Assembly (NCBI GenBank): GCA_018238155.1
Contig: JABCTZ010000018.1
Location: 30,885-94,884 of the forward strand
DNA length: 64,000 nt
Source of the DNA: Candidatus Heimdallarchaeota archaeon
GTDB lineage: Archaea > Asgardarchaeota > Heimdallarchaeia > JABLTI01
Reading direction: 5' to 3'
In this document: positions 1-8,945 of the stretch, piece by piece
Numbering within the stretch: position 1 is the first letter of the stretch
Layout of the letters: each line of letters opens with the position of its first letter
Notes under the pieces: generated by a model
Told to the model about the DNA's origin: nothing
Databases searched by the model: none
The model's input: only the letters and a program-made list of their open reading frames with translations
Made by a program: the position numbers and the translations under genes

Positions 1-131
1 ATTGATTTATTTTGTAAATTGTTAGATTACTTTTTATCAAAGAATTAAAGAAATAAAAAGTAGGAATTTTTATATATAATATAACACATTTCTCTTTATC
101 ATATTATTTGAATACAGAGGAGAGTTACTTC

Positions 132-1829
132 TTGAAAAGAAATAAAGCAATTAATACTTTTGTTATAATATCACTAATTTTCATTGGAATAATTATACCC
201 AATACTTTGGGTTTAATCAATGAACCTGAGCCCACTTTATCTATTTTAATTGATGCTCCAATTATCATTAGTCCAGTTAACAATGCATTTATTGGAGAAT
301 CGTCAGTTACTCTTGATTGGTATGATGTAACTGGTGCAATAGAGTACCATCTTATATTTAGAACGACTAGTGGTGGTAGTTCTAGCGGTATCTACATTAC
401 CGAATCACGTGTGGAATTTTCAGATATTAATGATAATTCATACGAGTGGTATGTTTCTGCAAAAAATTCAGATAATCAATGGAGTGCTAATAGTATAACT
501 CGTCAATTCACAATTGATACAATTCCACCAGATACTCCTACATTACTATCTCCAATTAATGGAGTATTTAGAGATGTTAATACTCCCACATTTTTTGATT
601 GGGATTATGTTCCATCTGCATTTAGATACGATATACAAATTGACAATAACGATGATTTTAGTTCAATAATTTCTTCTGTCTATCTAACATCAAGTCAATA
701 TAATTATGTTAATAGTCTATCTGATGGAGTATATTATTGGCGTGTTCGAGCTGAAGATCGAGCTGGAAATTATGGTGATTGGAGTGAAATATTTCAGTTT
801 ACGGTTGATACTTCTTTTGCAGGAGGTACTCCCGTATTAATTTCTCCACATGATGGTGTAACATTTAATAACAATAATGGACCATTCTTTGAGTGTCGCG
901 TAGTTCCTACTGCAACACAATACCAATACCAAATAGATAATAATGACGATTTTAGTTCACTTGAAATTGATAGTGTTCGTTCTTCAAGAGGGCTTGTCTG
1001 TCCATATTTATCGGATGATACTTATTATTGGCGTGTTCGTGCTGGAACAAATCCTGATAACCGAGGACCTTGGAGTGAAGTTAGATACTTTAACATTGTT
1101 GCTCCTTTAGACAGTCCAACATTGATTTCACTTGCTAATGGAACAATAACTAATGATGTTACTCCTGATTTAGATTGGGGAGATTTGCATGGAGCAGCAA
1201 GATATAATATCGTACTTTATCAGAATAATACTGAATATGCTTCACAAGTGTTTTCTGATTATGTCACATCTAGTAATCTTACTTGCTCAAGTTTATCTGA
1301 TGGCAATTATATTTGGCGTGTTCGAGCTCGTCGATCTGTAGGTAGTTATGGCAGATGGTCTGATTATCAGCACTTTCAAATTGATACCAAGGCTCCAGTA
1401 ATAACCCAAGTTAAACATACGCCAAATAATCCAACTGAAGCAAATTCGATATTCATCAGCTGTGATGTTTTTGATCAACATGTTATTGATTCTGTTATTT
1501 TGCACTATAGATTCAATTCAGGTATTTGGAATGATATTGCAATGATTTTGATTTCTGGTACTACCTATCAAGTAAATTTGGGGTCATTCGCAGGTGGGAC
1601 AACTATTGATTATAAAATTTCTGCAATAGATTCGGTAATTGGATCTAATGAGGATGTGAATGATAATGGAGGTTCCAATTTTAGCTTCATAATACAATCA
1701 TTATCATCATCACCTCCACCCACTTCAACACCGTCCACAACACCAACAAATCAATTAGCTATTGCATTGTTGATACCATTTAGTGTCATAATGTTGATAT
1801 CGATTATAATTATAAGAAAGAAAAAGTAA
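132..1829 (+). CDS. Secreted, membrane-anchored Ig/FN3-like repeat protein
   Basis: Predicted cell-surface protein of about 565 residues. A TTG at 132 is preferred over the upstream TTG at 108 because a strong AGAGGAGAG ribosome site ends 7 nt before it; the protein then starts MKRNK followed by a hydrophobic signal segment. The body has about four beta-sandwich-like repeats marked by the recurring 'YYWRVRA...G.WSE...F' pattern (near residues 200-230, 300-330, 400-430), then a different C-terminal domain, a Ser/Pro/Thr stalk, one membrane helix and an RKKK tail. The repeat pattern resembles fibronectin type III or Ig-like folds used for adhesion. Function is inferred only from architecture. 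It stands alone, convergent with the next gene. Confidence 0.75.
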   Translation: MKRNKAINTFVIISLIFIGIIIPNTLGLINEPEPTLSILIDAPIIISPVNNAFIGESSVTLDWYDVTGAIEYHLIFRTTSGGSSSGIYITESRVEFSDINDNSYEWYVSAKNSDNQWSANSITRQFTIDTIPPDTPTLLSPINGVFRDVNTPTFFDWDYVPSAFRYDIQIDNNDDFSSIISSVYLTSSQYNYVNSLSDGVYYWRVRAEDRAGNYGDWSEIFQFTVDTSFAGGTPVLISPHDGVTFNNNNGPFFECRVVPTATQYQYQIDNNDDFSSLEIDSVRSSRGLVCPYLSDDTYYWRVRAGTNPDNRGPWSEVRYFNIVAPLDSPTLISLANGTITNDVTPDLDWGDLHGAARYNIVLYQNNTEYASQVFSDYVTSSNLTCSSLSDGNYIWRVRARRSVGSYGRWSDYQHFQIDTKAPVITQVKHTPNNPTEANSIFISCDVFDQHVIDSVILHYRFNSGIWNDIAMILISGTTYQVNLGSFAGGTTIDYKISAIDSVIGSNEDVNDNGGSNFSFIIQSLSSSPPPTSTPSTTPTNQLAIALLIPFSVIMLISIIIIRKKK

Positions 1830-1895
1830 TTTCTTTCTTATTTATTTTATACTAGAAAAAATAAGAAGAGTCTTTATTTGAAAAAAAAGAAGCTT

Positions 1896-2657
1896 TCACT
1901 CTTTTTTAGCTTCAATCTTCTCTGTATCAAATTTTTCTGAGAATTGTTGTCCTTCTGACATTTTTAGCGTCCATTCCTCACCTTTAATAGCCGCTATTAA
2001 GCTTGGAATGTGTCTTGGTAATTGAGCTAACCACATTCCAAAAAGTATGAAAAACTGTGCCATGAACAAAGTAAAAGTTCCAAATGCAACTATTGACCAT
2101 TCTGTAGGAATTGTTGTCCAAGGCGGACCGAACCCCATAAACATTGCAACGGGAACGTAGAATATTGCTGATAAGACTGTTGATACTCTTGTAGGTACCT
2201 TAAATAGTCCAATCATGAGACCAAACGGTAAGAAGTAAACGATTAGAACGAGGGGATTCACCCAAAACAAAGTTCCAATGAACACTGCGGATCCACGACC
2301 TCCTTTAAATTTCAAAAACGGAGAGTGATTGTGACCTAAAATACAAAGTGCAGGACCAATGGTCACAGCTAATGTGTGCCAAATTGTTGAATCGTTAGTA
2401 AAAGTATTCATAGAGAAAATCCAATCTAACAACGCAATTGGAATAAAACCTTTCAAAATATCGACAAACATAACAGTAAGTCCTATTGGGAGTCCATAAG
2501 TCATAACGGCATTAAATCCACCGGGATTTCCAATATTGAAATTCCTAAGATCTTTACCTGTTGCTAATCTTCCAATGATTACAGAATAAGGAATAGAACC
2601 ACTCAGAAATGAACCTAGCAATCCTAATACGAGCCATAGAATATTGATGAGAGCCAT
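1896..2657 (-). CDS. plsY: PlsY-like glycerol-3-phosphate acyltransferase
   Basis: Polytopic membrane protein (253 aa) of the PlsY family, which in bacteria moves an acyl group from acyl-phosphate to sn-glycerol-3-phosphate. The three family motifs are visible: SGSIPYSVIIGR (19-30), IGNPGGFNAV (42-51, the G.G.N segment, with FNAV in place of the usual ATNV) and GHNHSPFLKFKGGRG (108-122). The C-terminus is longer than in typical bacterial PlsY (about 200 aa) and ends in a charged tail. ATG at 2657 has an AGGTGA site 5 nt upstream. A fatty-acyl enzyme is unexpected beside archaeal ether lipids, so the true substrate is uncertain. Confidence 0.85.
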   Translation of the reverse strand: MALINILWLVLGLLGSFLSGSIPYSVIIGRLATGKDLRNFNIGNPGGFNAVMTYGLPIGLTVMFVDILKGFIPIALLDWIFSMNTFTNDSTIWHTLAVTIGPALCILGHNHSPFLKFKGGRGSAVFIGTLFWVNPLVLIVYFLPFGLMIGLFKVPTRVSTVLSAIFYVPVAMFMGFGPPWTTIPTEWSIVAFGTFTLFMAQFFILFGMWLAQLPRHIPSLIAAIKGEEWTLKMSEGQQFSEKFDTEKIEAKKE

Positions 2658-2947
2658 TTTTTCACCTAGAGACTTCTACATAACCATTACTATACCCCTT
2701 ATTAATTTTTCAGATGATATTTTCATGATGAAAATATAAAAGAAAGAACAATATAAACTGCTAATTTGACTTTATGAGTAGTTTATCATTTTCTTTGACA
2801 TTCCTTAAAAATTTATACTTTAATAACTCAAAAATCCTATTTTACTAGATTTCTTATGTGAAGTTAAAAAAAATTTTGGATAGAAAAATATTAAATAGAG
2901 TTAGATAATAAACAGAGTAATTAAAAATACGGATGATTGATTAAACA

Positions 2948-3469
2948 ATGATTTGGGTAACTAGAGATTACGTTCACGTCGATCGTGTTGCTTGTCCATG
3001 GTTAATTAAGCGGTTTATAGATATTAAAGCTCAATTTATCTTTCTTGGAAAAGATGAAATAGCTGGTTTTGCAGAAAAAACAGGTGCAATTCCATATGAC
3101 GTTAAAGGTGCTAAACTTGACCATTATAAAAAAGATGGAAAAAACTATTGCACTTTTGATGCAATAATTGAAAAATACGAATTAAAAGATGAAGCCTTAG
3201 GACTTCTTCGTAATATAGTTAATGCAGCAGATACAAACAGATTTGAAGAAGAACCATTAGCTTTAGGTCTTGAAGCAATCGCTTGTGGTGCGCCATTATT
3301 GACAAATTCTGATCATGAATCTTTAGAAATGGAATTTCCATTCTATGATGCATTATATGCTTATCTTCAAGAAAAGATAATTCATAAAAAATATCCAAAA
3401 GAACTCGAAAAATTAGCAACTCGCGGTGAGCGGCAAGCTTTCGTAAAAGAGAAGTTAAAAGAATGGTAA
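2948..3469 (+). CDS. ChrB C-terminal domain protein (chromate-resistance family)
   Basis: Small soluble protein (173 aa) made only of the ChrB C-terminal domain. The family signature is clear at the N-terminus: VTRDYVHVDRVACPWLIKRF (4-23), followed by conserved segments around residues 56-75 and 92-115. Bacterial ChrB pairs this domain with an N-terminal regulatory part and acts in chromate resistance; here the domain is alone and no ChrA transporter is nearby. A heme- or metal-related redox role is possible but unproven. The start is preceded by no strong ribosome site; a TATA-like tract lies about 55 nt upstream. Confidence 0.8.
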   Translation: MIWVTRDYVHVDRVACPWLIKRFIDIKAQFIFLGKDEIAGFAEKTGAIPYDVKGAKLDHYKKDGKNYCTFDAIIEKYELKDEALGLLRNIVNAADTNRFEEEPLALGLEAIACGAPLLTNSDHESLEMEFPFYDALYAYLQEKIIHKKYPKELEKLATRGERQAFVKEKLKEW

Positions 3470-3496
3470 TTTTTTGTTGATCTCAATTGTAGATCC

Positions 3497-4426
3497 TCAG
3501 TGAGTTATTCTTTTAAATATCCTTTTTTTGTATTTAATTTTCGTCTCAAGTTTTTCAATTTCTTCTTGATAAGAATTATTTTCAGGATTTATTTCAGCTG
3601 CTTTTTTGTAATATTCCAATGCTTTATCATATTCCTCTGTTTCTGTGTAGACTTCTCCTAAACTACACCATGTGCTATCATTTTTTGGGTCTATTTCGAG
3701 GCTTTTCTCAATGTTCTTTATTGCCTCTTTATATTTTCCCAATCTTAGATAAAGAATGCCAATATTGTTCCAAGTTGTGGGATATTCTGGAGTAATCTTT
3801 ACTGCTTTCTTTAAGCATTTCAAAGATTTCTCAAACTCATTCCTATGATAATGTAAATCTGATAAATGTACAATAATTAAAGGGATGTCAATATTATTAT
3901 CTAGCACTTTGTAATAATATTCAATCGCCTTATCAATATTTGACATTAATTCATAGAGTTCTGCAATGACGAAAAGAATCTCTGCATCATTTTCAGCAAA
4001 TTTTTCAGCTTGTAGAAAAAATTTAAGAGATTTTTCATGTTGGGATTGTAATTTATACAAACTTCCTAAATTGTAATTTATATCTACATTATCTGCATCC
4101 AATGCTTTTGCTTTCAAATAGTACTCTTCACTTCTCTCAAATTCTTGCTTATCAGAAAAGATATTACCCAAAATTTGTAATGCAATAATATCTTTAGCAT
4201 TAATTTCCAATGCTCTTTGAGAATACTCTTCTGCTTTCTCCAATTCTTCATTATGATAATAGTGATTAATGATAACTCGAAAAACAGCTTCATTTTTTAG
4301 TTCAGGTTCAATGGCTTTTTGGAAGCATTCCTCTGATTTTTCAATTTCATTCTTGAAATAAAGCAAAACACCTTCTTTAAGTACTTTTTTCGTTTCTTCT
4401 TTAAAAATCTGAGAATTGTTTGCCAT
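3497..4426 (-). CDS. TPR-repeat protein
   Basis: Soluble tetratricopeptide repeat protein (309 aa) made almost entirely of 34-residue TPR units, eight or so, for example the repeats with 'WNNIGILYLRLGKYKEA' and 'WCSLGEVYTETEEYDKA'. I start it at ATG 4426 because GGAAGTG sits 8 nt upstream; longer readings to 4531 would overlap the glycosylase gene and add a stretch with no TPR character. It lies 31 nt after the glycosylase stop and could be co-transcribed. TPRs mediate protein-protein contacts; the partner is unknown. Confidence 0.8.
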   Translation of the reverse strand: MANNSQIFKEETKKVLKEGVLLYFKNEIEKSEECFQKAIEPELKNEAVFRVIINHYYHNEELEKAEEYSQRALEINAKDIIALQILGNIFSDKQEFERSEEYYLKAKALDADNVDINYNLGSLYKLQSQHEKSLKFFLQAEKFAENDAEILFVIAELYELMSNIDKAIEYYYKVLDNNIDIPLIIVHLSDLHYHRNEFEKSLKCLKKAVKITPEYPTTWNNIGILYLRLGKYKEAIKNIEKSLEIDPKNDSTWCSLGEVYTETEEYDKALEYYKKAAEINPENNSYQEEIEKLETKIKYKKRIFKRITH

Positions 4427-4457
4427 TGATTGCACTTCCTTCGTAAAAAATAACCAG

Positions 4458-5660
4458 TTAGAATATAGATATTTTTGTTGCATTTTCAACAGTATTACAA
4501 CCATTAAACTTGGCAAAACAATTGAAACCATGAATTAGTCTTTCTTTTCTAGCTTCAGTAAGTATTATTCCATCTTCAAATTCTAATGCTTTTATCTCAA
4601 GAATCTTTTTAGCTCTATGTGCTTTCAAATCCGCTCTTCCAATCAATTGATAACCATCTAAAATTGGCAAAGCAAAATAACCAAATTTACGTTTTGGCGC
4701 AGGAACATAACATTCAATCTTATATTCAAAGTGCCAAATTTTTGACGGAAAGCTTCTTTCACGAATGATATTATCAAAAGGAGTTAGAAATTTCACTTTG
4801 TTGTTTTTGATATCTTTGTTAATTATTGCTTCTAACTTAGATACGTTTTCTTTAAGTGAATAATGCTTCTCTTCATTATCTTCGATTTGAATCTCAACAA
4901 GTATATCATTTTTAACGCAATCTTGTAGATAATCTGTAATTGCATTTTTATTGTTTTTCCAGAGATATTTTGCAGGAGATTTACCTAAGTAAGTTTTCAA
5001 TTCATCTTTATTTGCAATACCTATGGATGAAAGTATCGTTTTAGTTAAATATCCCGGGAGAAGGTCATCACTCATAGGTTCGATATCAATACCTGCAGGC
5101 ACAACATTTTCAGATAAATCAAATGTCTTCTGAAAATTCTTTCGGTAGGCTACGAGAAGTTTTCCTTGTAGGAATAAACTTTCGAGAGCCATTTTTTCTG
5201 TTTTCCAATCCCACCACCCTTCACTTTTTGTTGGCTTTTCTTTTTTGAAATCGGTGCTAGAAGTTAAGCCATTCTTTTTTACGTGTGAATAGACTCTATC
5301 CATTACAGATTGATTTATCTTAACCCATTTTTTCCACCAACTTGGCATGTTTTTTTGATTGTATTTCATTTTCCAAGCATAGAAGGGATATTCTTCAAAA
5401 GGCATTAAACACATTGCGTGAGACCAAAATTCAAACAATTTTTTTTCATTGAGCCATTTCCAAACATCTTTTTCTTGATAATCATCTATTCGATTGAATA
5501 AAATTAGATCATGCGATCGAGCAACAACAGAAATAGTGTCAATTTGGATATTATGAATCTTCTTTGCTACACTCAAAACATCGTCAAAACAGTTAATCGC
5601 CCCTAGACCTTGTTCCTCAATAATGAACTTTTGTGCAGTTTGGTTTGATATTTCCACCAT
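4458..5660 (-). CDS. YcaQ/AlkX-type winged-helix DNA glycosylase
   Basis: Member of the HTH_42 (DUF1006) family that includes E. coli YcaQ/AlkX, a glycosylase that unhooks DNA interstrand crosslinks, and Streptomyces AlkZ. The catalytic Q-x-D motif typical of the YcaQ branch is present as Q39-I-D41 inside IQIDTISVVARSHDLILFNR. The C-terminal family segment LIGRADLKAHRAKKILEIKA is also there. Length (400 aa) is normal. ATG 5660 is used, with CAGGAA 10 nt upstream; a TTG two codons earlier is an alternative. A TPR gene follows directly. Confidence 0.85.
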   Translation of the reverse strand: MVEISNQTAQKFIIEEQGLGAINCFDDVLSVAKKIHNIQIDTISVVARSHDLILFNRIDDYQEKDVWKWLNEKKLFEFWSHAMCLMPFEEYPFYAWKMKYNQKNMPSWWKKWVKINQSVMDRVYSHVKKNGLTSSTDFKKEKPTKSEGWWDWKTEKMALESLFLQGKLLVAYRKNFQKTFDLSENVVPAGIDIEPMSDDLLPGYLTKTILSSIGIANKDELKTYLGKSPAKYLWKNNKNAITDYLQDCVKNDILVEIQIEDNEEKHYSLKENVSKLEAIINKDIKNNKVKFLTPFDNIIRERSFPSKIWHFEYKIECYVPAPKRKFGYFALPILDGYQLIGRADLKAHRAKKILEIKALEFEDGIILTEARKERLIHGFNCFAKFNGCNTVENATKISIF

Positions 5661-5839
5661 AGACAATTATTCCTGTGACTTAAAGTTAATACAATAGAAA
5701 TATAAAAATTACCTATTATAGTATAGTGAAATATAGCTAAAAATACAATTACATTTACACTGCTAATTTAAATAACAATAAAAAAAATTGAATAAAAAAA
5801 AGTTACCCCTTTTAGGGTCGAAATCGAATGTCTAGCAAC

Positions 5840-8701
5840 CTAAACTGTTGGCTGCAGTGACTCAGCTACTTTTTCTCCTTTTACTCGTAGTAAAGATGGT
5901 ATTATTGAGAGGAGTGGTGCTCCAAGAATAAATACAATAATTGCTCCTAACCAAATAAAATTGACAGAATATCTGAGAGGTAATATTACTCTTTCTAGTA
6001 AGAAAGGTTTGGTTAATAATAAACACAGTAGTGCCATTGGAAATGCAATGAGTGCACTTACAAATAGAGTTACAAAATTAATGACTAATAACTCAGAGGA
6101 AACCATCCAAGCAAGGTTTCTATGAGAGTTTCCTAATGCAGAGAGTATAGCATTATTTATTTTTCTTTGCGAAAGAATAAAGTCAATATTTGTCAATATT
6201 ACAAGTAAACCAATGATATTGACCAAAACGATTTGTGCAATGAAGAAAGTTTCTATGAATGGAACATATCGAAAAACATATCCTTCTCCAAAGCTAACAT
6301 ATTCTAATGGAGAATTCACTTCAATGATAGTAGAAAAAGAAGAAATTTCTGTTTCAACTTCTTCTAAATTAGCATCTTCTGTTATGCTAGCGAAAAACAA
6401 ATCAGTTGCTGGTACGCCATAATCATTGAATATTTTCTCATCATGAACAATCAAATAATATGGATTTAACTGATCGAGGGCAAAATTTCCTTCAGAGGAT
6501 AATCCTAATCCGGGAGCAGAATGAATAATTCCTACAACAGTTAAAACATCTGACTTAGCATAAGCTTCAAGTGGTAAATCACTAAGAATGACTGTATCCC
6601 AAACTTTCAGATTGAATCGTCTTGCTAGAGAATCACTAATGAGAGTACCATTTGCAACCATTTCTAATCTATTTAACCAATCAATATGAGTGTAATCGCT
6701 GTAGTCTTCTGACATAATATCATCACTATATATGAAACTAGTATCATCCCAGCGACCGATCTTGATGAACTGACTAACATTGATACCATAAATTGATACA
6801 TAACCTTGTCTCAATTCAGGTGAAGCTAATTTTGCTGAAATTTTCATCAGCGGCATAACTTCATCTATACCATCTATATCACTTAGCGTTTTGGCAAAAC
6901 TTCGATCAACATTGTGTGTACTTATTCGTAAATCTGCGCCTTGATTATAATAAGCTGTATCGATTTCATTTTGATTCAAAGAGCTTAAAACCGTCATTGA
7001 AAAGAATGTCGTACTTGTTACAATAAGTAAAATAAGCAATATTGGTGAAAATTTGAATCTAGAATTTCGAAGATTGCTCCGAACAAAGAAACCATTTTTT
7101 CCAAGAAAAGTGTTATAAAACCATTTAGAACGTCCAAGTAGGCTTATTAGTCCAACTGAAGCGCAAATAGCAAGGAGAACTATTAAAGCTATTAGAATAA
7201 TAAACAATATAGAGCCCTTCTGAGCAAGTTCAAGTGTAAAAGAATACTCATAATTGAAATCTTTTCCATAAATAATTCCAAAGACAACTAGTAATACAAT
7301 TGTCGCTAAAGTGGTTGCTATCAGAAAAGCAAACAGAATCCATTTTTGAATTTTATTTCTAAATTTCTGTTCTCTTTCAGATACTTCACTAACAAGTATC
7401 CTATCTATTTTATAGATAGCATAAATCATCGATATAATAATTATTGTTGATATTGAAAGTAATACAGGAATAATACTAATGCTGAGATTCTGTATATAGG
7501 TTGAGAACGTGAGCCATGTCAATTGTTGGGTGCCAAAGGCAGGTATTATTGCAGCTATAAATAACGATGTTATTATTGAGCATGATAGTGCAATTAGGAT
7601 AATTATTAAAAATTCAAGAATAAATATACCAATAATTTGTGATTTTTGTCCTCCAAATTGCTTCAATAATTGAATTTCATTTTCCTTTTTTTCCAAAACA
7701 ATATTTGTTGAAAATAGTGTTTGTAATATGCCTAATATAATTACAGGTAATAAAATAAATACATAAACATTGGTTTTCTTGAACGCTTCCTCTAAATCGT
7801 TTAAAGGAGCGTTTAGAATTGCTGGCAGTGAGCTTGTTTGAGCAAGTATTAGTTGGTCAGTTAGCAATTCAATCTTTGGTATAATTTCATTTACTCCATC
7901 TTCAGTTAGTAATTTGGCATTTAATTTAACTACCAAGATAGGCGTTAATCCATTTTCGTCCATGCGATCGATATCGTCAATGTTAAGGTTTTTAGTTAAA
8001 AAGATAGCCGAATCTTCAATGAAATCTTGAGAGTAAGTTGATTGTAACATTGTTATTCCAGGAATAGCTTTGTAAATTCCTCGAATAGTTATATTGTAGA
8101 AGTGTTTTGGTTCATATTGATACAATTTTATACCAAAATCAGTGCTCTTTTTACAAATAGACATATTTACTTTCATACCTGGTACAATAGTTTGATTATA
8201 AATTACTTCCAATTGTAAAGCAACACTCTCAGAGATTAGTGTATCATTTCCTGTAAGTTTGAATTCACCATTAACAGTAAATTGTTTTGAAATTCTGGTA
8301 ATAGTATTGTTTGAAACCAGTAATAAAGTAGATAATCCAATGGGATTAGACATATCATCTTGATTGTTCAATGGTAAGAAACGATAGTCTGGAACTTTAT
8401 TTTCTGCATTAAAAAAGGCTATATTTGAACGAACTAAAGCTGTTGAATCTACTAAACTATCAGAGTCTAACCATTCTTTGATTTCGGGAATTCTATGTGG
8501 AAGATATGAATTCACTCTTAGTTCAAAGTCCAAATCAGACATGAAATCTGTTATCGCTAAATCCTCAGAGGTGCTAGACCAAACACTTAGAGAAATGATA
8601 GCTGTGATTGAAATGAAGAATCCCAGAAAATAAATTAGTGATTGTCTTTTCCCACTCCAAATATTCCTAAATGCACTTTTTAAATAGAAAGCAAATGCCA
8701 T
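5840..8701 (-). CDS. FtsX/MacB-type ABC transporter permease
   Basis: Large membrane protein (953 aa) with the layout of a duplicated FtsX-like permease: one N-terminal helix (about 18-40), an extracytoplasmic domain (about 50-310), three or four helices (315-435), two further helices (455-520), another anchor near 560, a second extracytoplasmic domain (about 580-800) and a C-terminal helical bundle (about 815-945). Such proteins use an ABC ATPase to move lipoproteins, peptides or signals across the membrane, but no ATPase gene is adjacent. Either ATG 8701 or GTG 8710 could start it; AGGT lies just upstream. A short T-rich, hairpin-like stretch (5800-5825) follows the stop. Confidence 0.82.
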   Translation of the reverse strand: MAFAFYLKSAFRNIWSGKRQSLIYFLGFFISITAIISLSVWSSTSEDLAITDFMSDLDFELRVNSYLPHRIPEIKEWLDSDSLVDSTALVRSNIAFFNAENKVPDYRFLPLNNQDDMSNPIGLSTLLLVSNNTITRISKQFTVNGEFKLTGNDTLISESVALQLEVIYNQTIVPGMKVNMSICKKSTDFGIKLYQYEPKHFYNITIRGIYKAIPGITMLQSTYSQDFIEDSAIFLTKNLNIDDIDRMDENGLTPILVVKLNAKLLTEDGVNEIIPKIELLTDQLILAQTSSLPAILNAPLNDLEEAFKKTNVYVFILLPVIILGILQTLFSTNIVLEKKENEIQLLKQFGGQKSQIIGIFILEFLIIILIALSCSIITSLFIAAIIPAFGTQQLTWLTFSTYIQNLSISIIPVLLSISTIIIISMIYAIYKIDRILVSEVSEREQKFRNKIQKWILFAFLIATTLATIVLLVVFGIIYGKDFNYEYSFTLELAQKGSILFIILIALIVLLAICASVGLISLLGRSKWFYNTFLGKNGFFVRSNLRNSRFKFSPILLILLIVTSTTFFSMTVLSSLNQNEIDTAYYNQGADLRISTHNVDRSFAKTLSDIDGIDEVMPLMKISAKLASPELRQGYVSIYGINVSQFIKIGRWDDTSFIYSDDIMSEDYSDYTHIDWLNRLEMVANGTLISDSLARRFNLKVWDTVILSDLPLEAYAKSDVLTVVGIIHSAPGLGLSSEGNFALDQLNPYYLIVHDEKIFNDYGVPATDLFFASITEDANLEEVETEISSFSTIIEVNSPLEYVSFGEGYVFRYVPFIETFFIAQIVLVNIIGLLVILTNIDFILSQRKINNAILSALGNSHRNLAWMVSSELLVINFVTLFVSALIAFPMALLCLLLTKPFLLERVILPLRYSVNFIWLGAIIVFILGAPLLSIIPSLLRVKGEKVAESLQPTV

Positions 8702-8945
8702 CTCAATCACTTAACCTACTTTTATTTGCTTATTGTTTCTTATTATAAATCTTTATTGACTGATTGAATAGAATGAATTCTCAAAATCATAAGAAATAAA
8801 ACTACTATACCTATAAAATTAGTGGTCTTTTGAATATTAGCTGTTACTTTTGAAGATTCTATTCCGTTCTATTAACAAAAATGAGTCAATATCCTCTTCA
8901 AGTAAACAAAATATTTAATTGTATTTGAATGTTTAAAATGTACTT

